36,689 bases of DNA from contig CAYWVY010000013.1 in assembly GCA_964461885.1 (NCBI GenBank), forward strand, positions 1-36,689, read 5' to 3'. The DNA comes from UBA288 sp964461885 (GTDB taxonomy: Archaea > Halobacteriota > Methanomicrobia > Methanomicrobiales > Methanospirillaceae). The position numbers were made by a program, and so were the translations under genes. This document shows, piece after piece, positions 29,381 to 36,689 of the stretch (its first letter is position 1; every line of letters begins with the position of its first letter). The notes under the pieces are model-generated. The model had not been told where the DNA came from, did no database searches, and saw only the letters and a list, made by a program, of their open reading frames with translations.

Positions 29381-32151
29381 ATGATGCAGAGAACGAGAGG
29401 GTGGACCTGCGCCGTGCTGGCACTGCTGGCGTTCTGCAGCGTCATGCTCGTGGTGCCCGTCCTCGGAGGTACGCCGGGGGCGATCGCGAGCTGGGGAGAC
29501 GATGAGTATGGCCAGGTCTCGCAGACGCCAGCGAGCTCCGATTTTATCGCCGTTGCGGCCGGCGCCTATCACAACCTCGCGCTGCGGGCCGACGGCTCGA
29601 TCGTCAGCTGGGGTCGTGATGATAAGGGCCAGGTCTCGCAGACGCCGGCGGGCACCGGGTACACGGCCGTTGCGGCCGGTGCCTATCACAGCATCGCGCT
29701 GCGGGCCGACGGCTCGATCGTCAGCTGGGGCGATGATAGTAATGGCCAGGTCTCGCAGACGCCGACCGGCACCGGGTTTACTGCCATTGCGGCCGGGGGA
29801 TTTCACGGGCTGGCCCTGCGGCCCGGCGGCTCGATCGTCATCTGGGGCTACAACTGGGAAGGCGAGATGCCGCAGGCGCCGACGGGCACCGGGTTTACCG
29901 CCGTTGCTGCCGGCAAGTTCCACAGTCTCACGCAGCCTGCGGACGGCTCGATCGTCAGCTGGAGTTACGATGCGTTCGGCCAGGTCTCGCAGACGCCGGC
30001 GGGCGCCGGGTACGCCGCCGTTGCGGCCGGTGGCTATCACAGCCTCGCGCTGCGGGCCGACGGCTCGATCGTCAGCTGGGGTGATGATCGCAATGGCCAG
30101 GTCTCGCAGACGCCGACGGGCGCCGGGTTTACTGTGGTTTCCGGGGGTGGCTATCACAGCCTCGCGCTGCGGGCCGACGGCTCGATCGTCAGCTGGGGCT
30201 ACGATACGTACGGCCAGGTCTCGCGGACGCCGACGGGCACCGGGTTTACTGCCGTTAGCGGCGGCAAGCTTCATAGCCTCGCCCTGCGTGGCGGCACCAC
30301 GCCGCCGGTCGATACCACGCCGCCGGCATCGGTCTCGGGCCTGCGGTTCGAGACCGCCAGCATGACATCCATCACCTGGACGTGGACGGACCCGACGGAC
30401 GCGGACTTCGCGAAGATCGGCATCTCCATCAACGGGGACGACCACGGATTCGTGACGAAGGGTGTCCAGAGGTACACCGCGACCGGACTCTCGCCCAACA
30501 CCGGGTACCAGCTCTCGGCCATCGCCTACGACCAGGCCGGCAACGCCAACCTGACCCCGGTCACCAACACGACCACGACCCCCGGCACCGATACAATCCC
30601 CCCGGGCGGGATCACGAACCTTCAGGCCGCGAACATCACCGCAACCTCGGTCACCTGGACCTGGACCGACCCGGCGGACGCGGACTTCGCGAAGGTCGAC
30701 GTCTACATGAACGGCGTGAACAGGGGATTCGTGGCGAAGGGCGTCCAGAGGTTCGTCGCGGCCGATCTCGCGCCGAACACGCCGTACCGGCTCTCGGTCG
30801 TCACCCTGGACACGGCGGGAAATTACAACTGGACCGTGGTCACCGGCAGGGCCACGACGCTCGCAGATGGGAATGACCTCACGCCGCCGGGTACGATCAC
30901 GAACCTCGCGGCCGCGGAGAGGACCACGACCTCCCTCACCTGGACCTGGACGGACCCGGCGGACGCGGACCTCGCGACGGTCGCAGTCTATGCGGACGGC
31001 GTGTTCGCGGCAGATGTGCCCGCGGGCGTCCGGTCCTTCACCCTGACCGGCCTCGCCCCGAACGCGGCGCACCGCCTTTCGGCCATGACCTGCGACCTCG
31101 CCGGCAATTACAACAGGACCGTCGTCTCGAATGCGGCCGTGACGNNNNNNNNNNNNNNNNNNNNNNNNNNNNNNNNNNNNNNNNNNNNNNNNNNNNNNNN
31201 NNNNNNNNNNNNNNNNNNNNNNNNNNNNNNNNNNNNNNNNNNNNCTGCGACCTCGCCGGCAATTACAACAGGACCGTCGTCTCGAATGCGGCCGTGACGA
31301 TCAGTGGCGACTCGACACCGCCGGCGACGATCACGGACCTGTCCACCTCGAGCATCACCCCGACCTCGATCACCTGGACCTGGACCGACCCGGCCGACGC
31401 GGACTTCGCGAAGGTCAGGCTCTACGGCGACGGGGTGAGCGCGGGCTACGTGAACAAGGGGGTGCAGACCTACACCATGACCGGCCTCGCCCCCGACACG
31501 GCCCATCGCCTCTCGGTCGCGACCTACGACCTCGCCGGCAATTACAACGCGACCATCGTCTCGCATGTGGCCGTGACGAGCGGCAACGATACCATCCCCC
31601 CGGGCGGGATCACGAACCTTCAGGCCGCGAACATCACCGCAACCTCGGTCACCTGGACCTGGACCGACCCGGCGGACGCGGACTTCGCGAAGGTCGACGT
31701 CTACATGAACGGCGTGAACAGGGGATTCGTGGCGAAGGGCGTCCAGAGGTTCGTCGCGGCCGATCTCGCGCCGAACACGCCGTACCGGCTCTCGGTCGTC
31801 ACCCTGGACACGGCGGGAAATTACAACTGGACCGTGGTCACCGGCAGGGCCACGACGCTCGCAGATGGGAATGACCTCACGCCGCCGGGTACGATCACGA
31901 ACCTCGCGGCCGCGGAGAGGACCACGACCTCCCTCACCTGGACCTGGACGGACCCGGCGGACGCGGACCTCGCGACGGTCGCAGTCTATGCGGACGGCGT
32001 GTTCGCGGCAGATGTGCCCGCGGGCGTCCGGTCCTTCACCCTGACCGGCCTCGCCCCGAACGCGGCGCACCGCCTTTCGGCCATGACCTGCGACCTCGCC
32101 GGCAATTACAACAGGACCGTCGTCTCGAATGCGGCCGTGACGCTCCCGTAA
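29381..32151 (+). CDS. Large secreted protein: seven-bladed RCC1-like propeller followed by Fn3-type repeats; interrupted by an assembly gap
   Basis: A signal peptide (VLALLAFCSVMLVVPVLGG, residues about 12-30) precedes seven 39-residue RCC1-type repeats, each GSIVSWGxDxxGQVSQTPxG then AVAAGxYHSLALR, i.e. one closed propeller (29477-30295). At least six Fn3-like domains of about 93 residues follow, each with the core TWTWTDPADAD. The ORF is broken by 100 N at 31145-31244. The 55 bp before the gap (31090-31144) equal the 55 bp after it (31245-31299); merging them restores one frame of 871 aa. The product ends SNAAVTLP with no membrane tail, so it is released or held by contacts. GAGAGAG before the ATG (29381) is a good ribosome site. 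Confidence 0.85.
29477..30295 (+). repeat. Seven tandem 117-bp repeats coding for RCC1 blades
   Basis: Repeat unit of 117 bp with near-identical cores GGCTCGATCGTCAGCTGG and GGCCAGGTCTCGCAGACGCC. Blade 4 (about 29828-29944) is the most diverged (IWGYNWEGEMPQAP). Confidence 0.85.
30596..31144 (+). repeat. 549-bp direct repeat, copy 1 (two Fn3 domains)
   Basis: Reads the same as 31594-32142 on comparison line by line, 998 bp further on. Encodes two Fn3 domains. Copy 1 abuts the N gap. Confidence 0.85.
31145..31244. other. Assembly gap of 100 N
   Basis: Exactly 100 N, the conventional size for an unknown gap, placed inside a tandem-repeat gene. The flanks share a 55-bp overlap, so the gap may have zero or negative length. 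Confidence 0.98.
31594..32142 (+). repeat. 549-bp direct repeat, copy 2 (two Fn3 domains)
   Basis: Second copy of 30596-31144; followed by the codons for Leu-Pro and the stop. Confidence 0.85.
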
Positions 32152-32744
32152 CAGCGCCTGTCGGTCGACCGCAATCGCCTCCCGCGGGTTCTGAGGCCGG
32201 ACGACGATCCCCGGAGACCGGCCCATGACCGGCGCACGGACCCGAGGATGAGCGCGCGTTCGTTGGAGGCCCCGCCGCCAACGGAGGGAGAGAGACCCCA
32301 TTCGGCGGTCTTTCCGGGATCGAAGACGGGGTCCGCTGGAGGGTGCCGTGTCATGAAGAGAACACGGGCCGGGACCAGGAAGATGGAATGCCCCGCCCTG
32401 ATTATCCTTCGTCGCGGTTCAAATCCGTTTCCACGATGCCGCTTCGATGGAGAATGGTCCGCGTTTCGTCGCCCGGCCGGCTGCGTGAGCGGCGCCGGGT
32501 TCTGAAAAAAACTCAGGGGTTCGGCCTGCCACCCTCTCTCCGTTGGCCCCTCGTGTGACCCCGCCCGCTGTCACCCCAACCATCATCTCTCCATACCATA
32601 CCCGGCGGGTACGGGAGAGACCCGGACTGGTGGTAGCGACGACATCCGAACGGATCCTTCCGGCCACCGACGGGTCCACGGTGTCCCCCGCACGCTGGGA
32701 AGAGGGAAGAGGGGCGCGCCAGCGGAGATGCGCCACGGAGAGCT
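32152..32744. other. Intergenic region of about 590 bp, nothing recognised
   Basis: Lies between the RCC1/Fn3 gene and the 3' end of the substrate-binding-protein relic. No coding bias, repeats or RNA genes seen. A tRNA T-arm-like string near 32415 fails pairing. Confidence 0.4.
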
Positions 32745-33288
32745 TCAGCATCGGGCATGGACCTCCATCGCGGCCACGAGCGACTGGTCGAGGGAGAGCG
32801 TGTGCCGGTTCTGCTGCCAGATGGCCTCCGTCCCGGCGGGAGTGACGGTCAGGGCCGCCCGACCCCGATCGGCTTCCCCGCGAGGTCGGGGACGCCCTCA
32901 ATCCCCCGATCCCGCCGGGCGGCGAGCGAGAGGAAGTGGTACCGGTCGATGCAGGCGACGACCCCGACCGACGCCCCCTCGAAGGCACTCTCGACGGCCA
33001 TGAACTCGCCCGAGGCCGCGACGCCTACCTCGCCCTCGAGGAGCGCGTCCATGGCGGCCGGCCCCGTCTTGTAGTCCCTGACGGTGACGGCGAGGCCTTC
33101 CCCGGCAAAGAACCCCTGGCGTCGGCGATAGAGAGGAGAGCGTGGGCCGCGATCGGCATCTTGCCGATCACGATCGGTTCGAGCGGGGCGGATTGGGCTG
33201 CCGGAGGCGGGGCCGCGGTCCACCAGCTCCCGTACCCGGCGATAACGGCGAGGGCGAGGAGCGCGATCGCGGCAAGACGGCTATTCAT
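32745..33288 (-). pseudogene. Relic of an ABC-transporter periplasmic substrate-binding protein (SsuA/NMT1-like)
   Basis: The start is intact: ATG 33288 and a signal peptide (RLAAIALLALAVIAGYGSW), then PIVIGKMPIAAHALLSIADA. Near 33122 one base is missing and reading continues in the next frame as QGFFAGEGLAVTVRDYKTG, GEVGVAASGEF, and DLAGKPIGVGRP, the classic N-terminal lobe. A stop follows at about 32852. Directly after it, in another frame, come AIWQQNRHTLSLDQSLV and AAMEVHARC, the family's C-terminal helix, ending at 32745. About 150 residues between the two parts have been lost. So there is one frameshift and one internal deletion. The permease and ATPase genes are not in the window. Confidence 0.8.
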
Positions 33289-33636
33289 GGATCTGCTCCG
33301 ACGGCGTGGGGCGATCTCGTCCGGGCGCGTGGCCGTATGCGCGGGCGATGGGTGCGACTGTCGTGGGTCCGTCATCTTCTCCCGCCCCATGCCCGTGGAG
33401 GCCTCCAGCCCCCCGGGCATGCCTTACGGCCGATCGGCGGGAGGTCGATGCCCCCGGACCGGAGCCGGCTCCGCGCAGAGCCTCGCCCGGCCTGCACGAT
33501 CGTCACCGCGGGGCCGGCGGCCGTGCCCGGCAAATGCCTACGGCACATAGTCGTCGGAAGGGCCCGACGGATCCCCCGCCAGTCGGCAGGAATGATGTGG
33601 ATGGTTTTTTCCGTTTGACCTGCAGATACTCGGACC
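33289..33636. other. Intergenic region of about 350 bp between the relic and the HEAT-repeat gene
   Basis: Divergent upstream region. A GGTTTTTTCCG stretch at about 33603-33613, 25-30 nt before the ATG at 33637, may be the promoter of the HEAT gene. Nothing else recognised. Confidence 0.35.
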
Positions 33637-34443
33637 ATGGGGACCTTCGGACCCGGGAGGCCGGACATCGAGACGCTGAAGTTCGAGAGAGATGTCGAGC
33701 GGCTGACCCGGGCATTGGGCAACACGAGGGACACGGGCATGCGAAAGGCCGCCGCCCGGGCGCTGGGAGAGGTCGGCGACGCCCGCGCCGTCGAACCTCT
33801 GATCGCCGTGCTCGGGGATCCCGATCGCCTTGTGCGAGAGGTCGCCACCGGCGCGCTGGGGAAGATCGGCGACGCCCGCGCCGTCGAACCACTGGTCGCC
33901 GAGCTGGCGGAGTCCCAGGAGGGGACTTCCGTGTATGTGCGGGAGGCTGCCGCCATGGCGCTGGGGGAGATCGGCGACGCCCGCGCTGTCGAACCGCTGG
34001 CCGCCGAGCTCCTGGACCCGGATTCGGGCGTGCGGGAGGCCGCCGTCACGGCGCTCGGAGAGATCGGCAACGCCCGCGCCGTCGACCTGCTGATCGCCGA
34101 GCTCGGAGAGCCCTGTCACACCCTGCAGGAAGCGACCGTCAGGGCGCTGGGGGGTATCGGCGATCCCCGCGCCGTGGATCCGCTGATCGCCGTGCTCGAG
34201 GGGCGGTCCGAGTCCCTGCGGGAGGCGGCCGCGGAGGCGCTGGGAAAGATCGGCGACACCCGCGCCGTCGAACCGCTGATCGCCGCTCTCACGGACTCGA
34301 CGTGGTTCGTGCGGCGGGCGGTTGCGGAGGCGCTGGGAAGGGTCGGCGATGCCCGGGCCGCAGGACCGGTGACCGCTGCGCTCACGGATTCCAACAGGTC
34401 GGTGCGCGATGCGGCGGCCGATGCTCTGACGAGGCTGAGCTGA
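33637..34443 (+). CDS. HEAT-repeat (PBS-lyase-type) protein (268 aa)
   Basis: About eight alpha-alpha repeats of roughly 31 residues with the EZ-HEAT consensus: VREAAxxALGEIGDARAVEPLIAxL. Examples are ARALGEVGDARAVEPLIAVL (about 40-60) and EALGKIGDTRAVEPLIAAL (about 203-221). No signal peptide, so cytoplasmic. Such proteins are scaffolds for protein-protein contact; some phycobilisome-lyase relatives bind cofactors, but no evidence here. Start ATG 33637. No partner gene can be assigned: upstream is a pseudogene, downstream empty DNA. Confidence 0.88.
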   Translation: MGTFGPGRPDIETLKFERDVERLTRALGNTRDTGMRKAAARALGEVGDARAVEPLIAVLGDPDRLVREVATGALGKIGDARAVEPLVAELAESQEGTSVYVREAAAMALGEIGDARAVEPLAAELLDPDSGVREAAVTALGEIGNARAVDLLIAELGEPCHTLQEATVRALGGIGDPRAVDPLIAVLEGRSESLREAAAEALGKIGDTRAVEPLIAALTDSTWFVRRAVAEALGRVGDARAAGPVTAALTDSNRSVRDAAADALTRLS

Positions 34444-34753
34444 CGGTTGGAGGTGGCATAGCCGCGATGCGGCGTCGGACCGACCTGGTTCCGGGCCCCG
34501 CGACACACCCCCTGTACGAATCCGATCAACCGCCCGCACCCCCTCCTTCACATCTGATCGTCGGGCAGTCCCGCCAACACACGGAGACCGTGAGGCCGTG
34601 ACCCCGTTCCGTGCCGTCGACCGGAGGTGAGATGTCGCGGACGGGGTTCTCATACGGCCGGAATGATGGGGAAGAACGTCGAGCCCGCGCCGGTCACCGA
34701 CATGGATCCGACCCGTCTTTTATTCGCCCGCTATGGTCGCCGGCATCTCTGTT
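34444..34753. other. Intergenic region of about 310 bp after the HEAT gene
   Basis: No gene recognised. A GGAGGTGAG stands one base before an ATG at 34632, too close for use, and the frame behind it has no coding bias. Confidence 0.35.
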
Positions 34754-34948
34754 TTACCGGCTCATACTCTCGGTTTTTCGTTCGATCAGCCTGCACCCAT
34801 GGACTGGACGTAGGATCGGCCCGCCGATGACCCCCCAGGCGATACACCTCTCCTTCGGACACTCAACCGGGAAGAGGGCCGACCTCGTCCATTGACCGTC
34901 CTCGATCGCCTGAATCGACCCGCTAATGAGCGGACAGACGAGACCCAT
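34754..34948 (-). CDS. Small cysteine-rich protein, 64 aa (uncertain)
   Basis: The peptide has a cysteine layout I associate with a small metal-binding protein group: VCPLISG at the start, then VECPKERCIAWG and a late GCRLIER, four cysteines in all. Similar short proteins begin with CP.MS and carry C..E.C.W. A GGGGGCG stretch (minus strand) about 5 nt before the ATG could bind the ribosome. G/C third-position bias is weak, so it may be decayed or false. Confidence 0.4.
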   Translation of the reverse strand: MGLVCPLISGSIQAIEDGQWTRSALFPVECPKERCIAWGVIGGPILRPVHGCRLIERKTESMSR

Positions 34949-35555
34949 CAGGTCGCCCCCGCCGGGGTTTCGCCGTCGTCAGCACCGCTGTTGCCCCCCC
35001 GGGCCGGCCGGGTGCCGTCCGGGGATTTCGGAGGTCATCGCCCCTCCCCGACAAGATAGACATTCACGAGTGGCATAGCATCCAGTCACAGCCAATAGTT
35101 CCCGTATCGGCAGATGACTGATCCCGGGCGGGCCACCTGTGTATCACTGTCGCGAGTCTTACGGCCTTCTTCTCTCGCCATTCACGACGGGGGGATCGGG
35201 CCGCCGGGAGGATCAACGGCGTCCCACCCGGGAAATACGGCGGTCTGCCCGGCGCCCTGCTGATTACGTGCCAAGTCTCACGCCGGTTGTGGACCCGGCA
35301 TGAAGCGTACGGCTTCCGTTCAGGATGCCATGGTACCACGATGCATCGCCGCAAAAGATGAGGGAGATCGCCGAACTCTGTAGGGCAGGAGCCGGGGATG
35401 CGTATCCGGATATCATCGTCAATCGGGGTCTGCGACCGCAGGATAGGCGGGAGCGGAGCGGTACGGTGAACCGTGTCGGCCGAACGCCAGCAGTCCATAC
35501 CCGATGGCGGGTCATGCTCCTTCGTCTTCAGGGGGAGGACAGGATCCCCGTGCCG
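34949..35555. other. Intergenic region of about 600 bp, more A/T-rich than the rest
   Basis: No convincing gene on either strand. A short plus-strand frame from about 35367 (MREIAELCRAGAGDAYPD) has some coding look but runs into the antisense of the next gene without homology. No RNA gene recognised. Confidence 0.35.
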
Positions 35556-36581
35556 TCAGAGGGGTTCTTGGATTTCGCCCGGCGCACCTGTCTGTTCGGC
35601 GTAGATCTCGTAGCCGGTTACCGCGAGGGCGATGAGCACCGGGCCGAGAATAAATCCGACGATGCCCATGAACGGGACCCCGGCGAAGATACCGATGATC
35701 ATGAATATGGGATGGACCGCAACCCGCCGCTTCATCATCACCGGGCGGTAGTAGAAGTCGATCCAGCCGCTCAACAGGGGGTACCCGATGAACATGGTGA
35801 TGAGTGCGCTCCTGATGTCTCCCAGGGAGAGCATGTAGAGGACAAAGAAGAGCAGAAACAGCTGGGCGCCGATGAGGGGGATCAGCATCGCGAACCCGAT
35901 CATGGTGGCAAACAGGAGCACGTGCCCGTGGCCCGGCAGGGAAAAGAACGGGATGGCGAGGAGAAACGAGAGGACGGCCGCGGAGATCTGGATGACGATG
36001 AGGGAGTAGATCGTGTTTCCCGCGATCTCGGACATCCTGCCCACGGCGGCCGACAGTTTCGGGGAGAGGTTGCGCGTCAACGAGAACCAGATCTGTTCGC
36101 CGTCATAGATCAGCATCAAGAGGGAGAGGAAGAGAATGACGACCTGGAGCAGGAGGAGTGCCGGGTTCTCGGTGAGCGAGAGAATGGCGTCCAGCAGCAT
36201 CTGGATCAGCGTCTGGGGCATATTGGAGAGCTGTGCCGCGGTGAACGTGGGCAGGAAGCCGGCAAGGCCCGTGGTGCTAAAACCCTTGACCAGCGTGGAG
36301 ACCATGGTTCCGGTATAGTCGATATCGTTATAGATCACGATCGTTGCGGCCGACACGAACAGCATGATCCCGAGGAGAACGCCGAGGGTGATGAGCAGGG
36401 CAGAGAGCGACGGCTTCACCTTGCGTGACAGCCGCCGATGGAGGGGAATGTGAGCGACCGCAAGGGCGACCGCCCAGACGAACACGGTCATGAGCGGCCA
36501 GAAGGCAATGATTGCAACAACGAAGACTGCGCCGATGAGGAGCCAGAGTGTCTGATCTTCACTGATCAGCGATCTCCCCAT
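35556..36581 (-). CDS. AI-2E family transporter-like membrane protein (341 aa)
   Basis: About eight membrane segments in the AI-2E (TqsA/PerM) arrangement: paired N-terminal helices (LWLLIGAVFVVAIIAFWPLM), a soluble middle region (YTGTMVSTLVKGF to MPQTLIQMLL), then helices with the conserved IGFAMLIPLIGAQLFLL and the end PFMGIVGFILGPVLIALAV typical of the family. Substrates are various or unknown; some are Na+/H+ antiporters. Lower GC than the genes before 27 kb. Start ATG 36581. Confidence 0.88.
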   Translation of the reverse strand: MGRSLISEDQTLWLLIGAVFVVAIIAFWPLMTVFVWAVALAVAHIPLHRRLSRKVKPSLSALLITLGVLLGIMLFVSAATIVIYNDIDYTGTMVSTLVKGFSTTGLAGFLPTFTAAQLSNMPQTLIQMLLDAILSLTENPALLLLQVVILFLSLLMLIYDGEQIWFSLTRNLSPKLSAAVGRMSEIAGNTIYSLIVIQISAAVLSFLLAIPFFSLPGHGHVLLFATMIGFAMLIPLIGAQLFLLFFVLYMLSLGDIRSALITMFIGYPLLSGWIDFYYRPVMMKRRVAVHPIFMIIGIFAGVPFMGIVGFILGPVLIALAVTGYEIYAEQTGAPGEIQEPL

Positions 36582-36689
36582 ACGGGTCCAATACTGATAG
36601 TGGAGAATGAAAAAACTTGCGAGCAGATCGGGTTTTTGAAGAACCGGCGGGGATGCCGGGTGCGGCCCCTGTCATCCGTTCGCTGTTGA
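36582..36689. other. Window end, upstream region of the AI-2E-like gene
   Basis: An A/T-rich minus-strand stretch (AAGTTTTTTCATT about 36607-36621) may hold the promoter, 30-40 nt before the ATG. Nothing else seen. Confidence 0.35.

Noticed and set aside
29294..31072. Minus-strand open frame of 592 codons with regular repeats
   Set aside because: Its repeats mirror the RCC1/Fn3 repeats of the plus-strand gene, which has a signal peptide, promoter and ribosome site.
32405..32440. GGTTCAAATCC, resembling a tRNA T-arm
   Set aside because: The flanking bases do not form a five-pair stem and no acceptor, D or anticodon arm can be built upstream.
34632..34895. Plus-strand frame after a perfect GGAGGTGA
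   Set aside because: The Shine-Dalgarno is one base from the ATG, too close, and the frame has no coding bias or homology.
35367..35480. Frame MREIAELCRAGAGDAYPD with some coding look
   Set aside because: Short, no family recognised, and it merges into the antisense of the AI-2E-like gene.
1..36689. CRISPR arrays, rRNA, tRNA, integrase/transposase genes, inteins
   Set aside because: Looked for on both strands; none recognised. The only tandem repeats are inside the RCC1/Fn3, PEGA, DUF4097 and HEAT genes.

Overview
The window reads as a piece of a high-GC methanogenic euryarchaeote, most likely Methanomicrobiales. The evidence is mfnA (methanofuran biosynthesis), archaeal TFS, archease/RtcB, Dph2, TruD and Pth2 of archaeal type, an archaeal riboflavin-pathway reductase, an archaeosortase, a DUF2551 wHTH protein, a DUF1616 protein and PEGA-domain surface proteins. 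Many genes start within about 25-30 nt of an A/T-rich TATA-like box, which suggests leaderless transcripts. The sequence comes from a draft assembly: 100 N at 31145-31244 interrupt a gene.

Layout. 1-3300 (minus): a tightly overlapping RNA-ligase operon made of a CxxC protein of unknown function, archease, rtcB and a glutamine-amidotransferase-fold-like protein, followed by very small zinc-ribbon genes, one of which looks frameshifted. 3343-6195: a DUF2551 winged-helix gene divergent from secF-secD. 6724-9914 (minus): a DUF4097 lipoprotein, a DUF362 ferredoxin-type protein and a nucleotide-sugar dehydrogenase. 10031-11356: a five-PEGA-domain surface protein. 11505-18174 (plus): a compact run ppsA-mfnA-hpt-dph2-METTL5-like-MFS with overlaps or 2-nt gaps at most junctions; dph2 lacks a normal start codon at its homology-expected N-terminus. 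18147-22849: CorA, a PNPOx-fold flavoprotein, DUF1616, HisH coupled to a PP-loop/PUA protein, and TFS. 22947-24378: an archaeosortase convergent with a CDP-alcohol phosphatidyltransferase. 24515-27486: riboflavin reductase, truD-pth2 and a hemerythrin-like protein.

From about 27.5 kb onward the window changes from dense housekeeping DNA to loosely packed, partly decayed DNA. It holds a methyltransferase-like gene, a histidine-kinase relic, a large secreted seven-bladed RCC1 propeller plus Fn3-repeat protein broken by an assembly gap, a relic of an ABC-transporter substrate-binding protein, a HEAT-repeat protein, over 1 kb of mostly empty DNA with one cysteine-rich small ORF, and an AI-2E family membrane protein.

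The main functional themes are RNA ligation and modification (RtcB/archease, TruD, METTL5-like, the PP-loop/PUA protein, Dph2 on EF-2) and the cell surface (SecDF, archaeosortase, PEGA, DUF4097 and RCC1/Fn3 proteins, sugar-nucleotide dehydrogenase). I found no CRISPR array, rRNA, tRNA or intact insertion sequence. The best leads for something undescribed are the two unknown partners co-translated with archease/RtcB, the PP-loop/PUA/zinc-ribbon protein, and the archaeosortase-lipid-synthase pair with its nearby candidate substrate.
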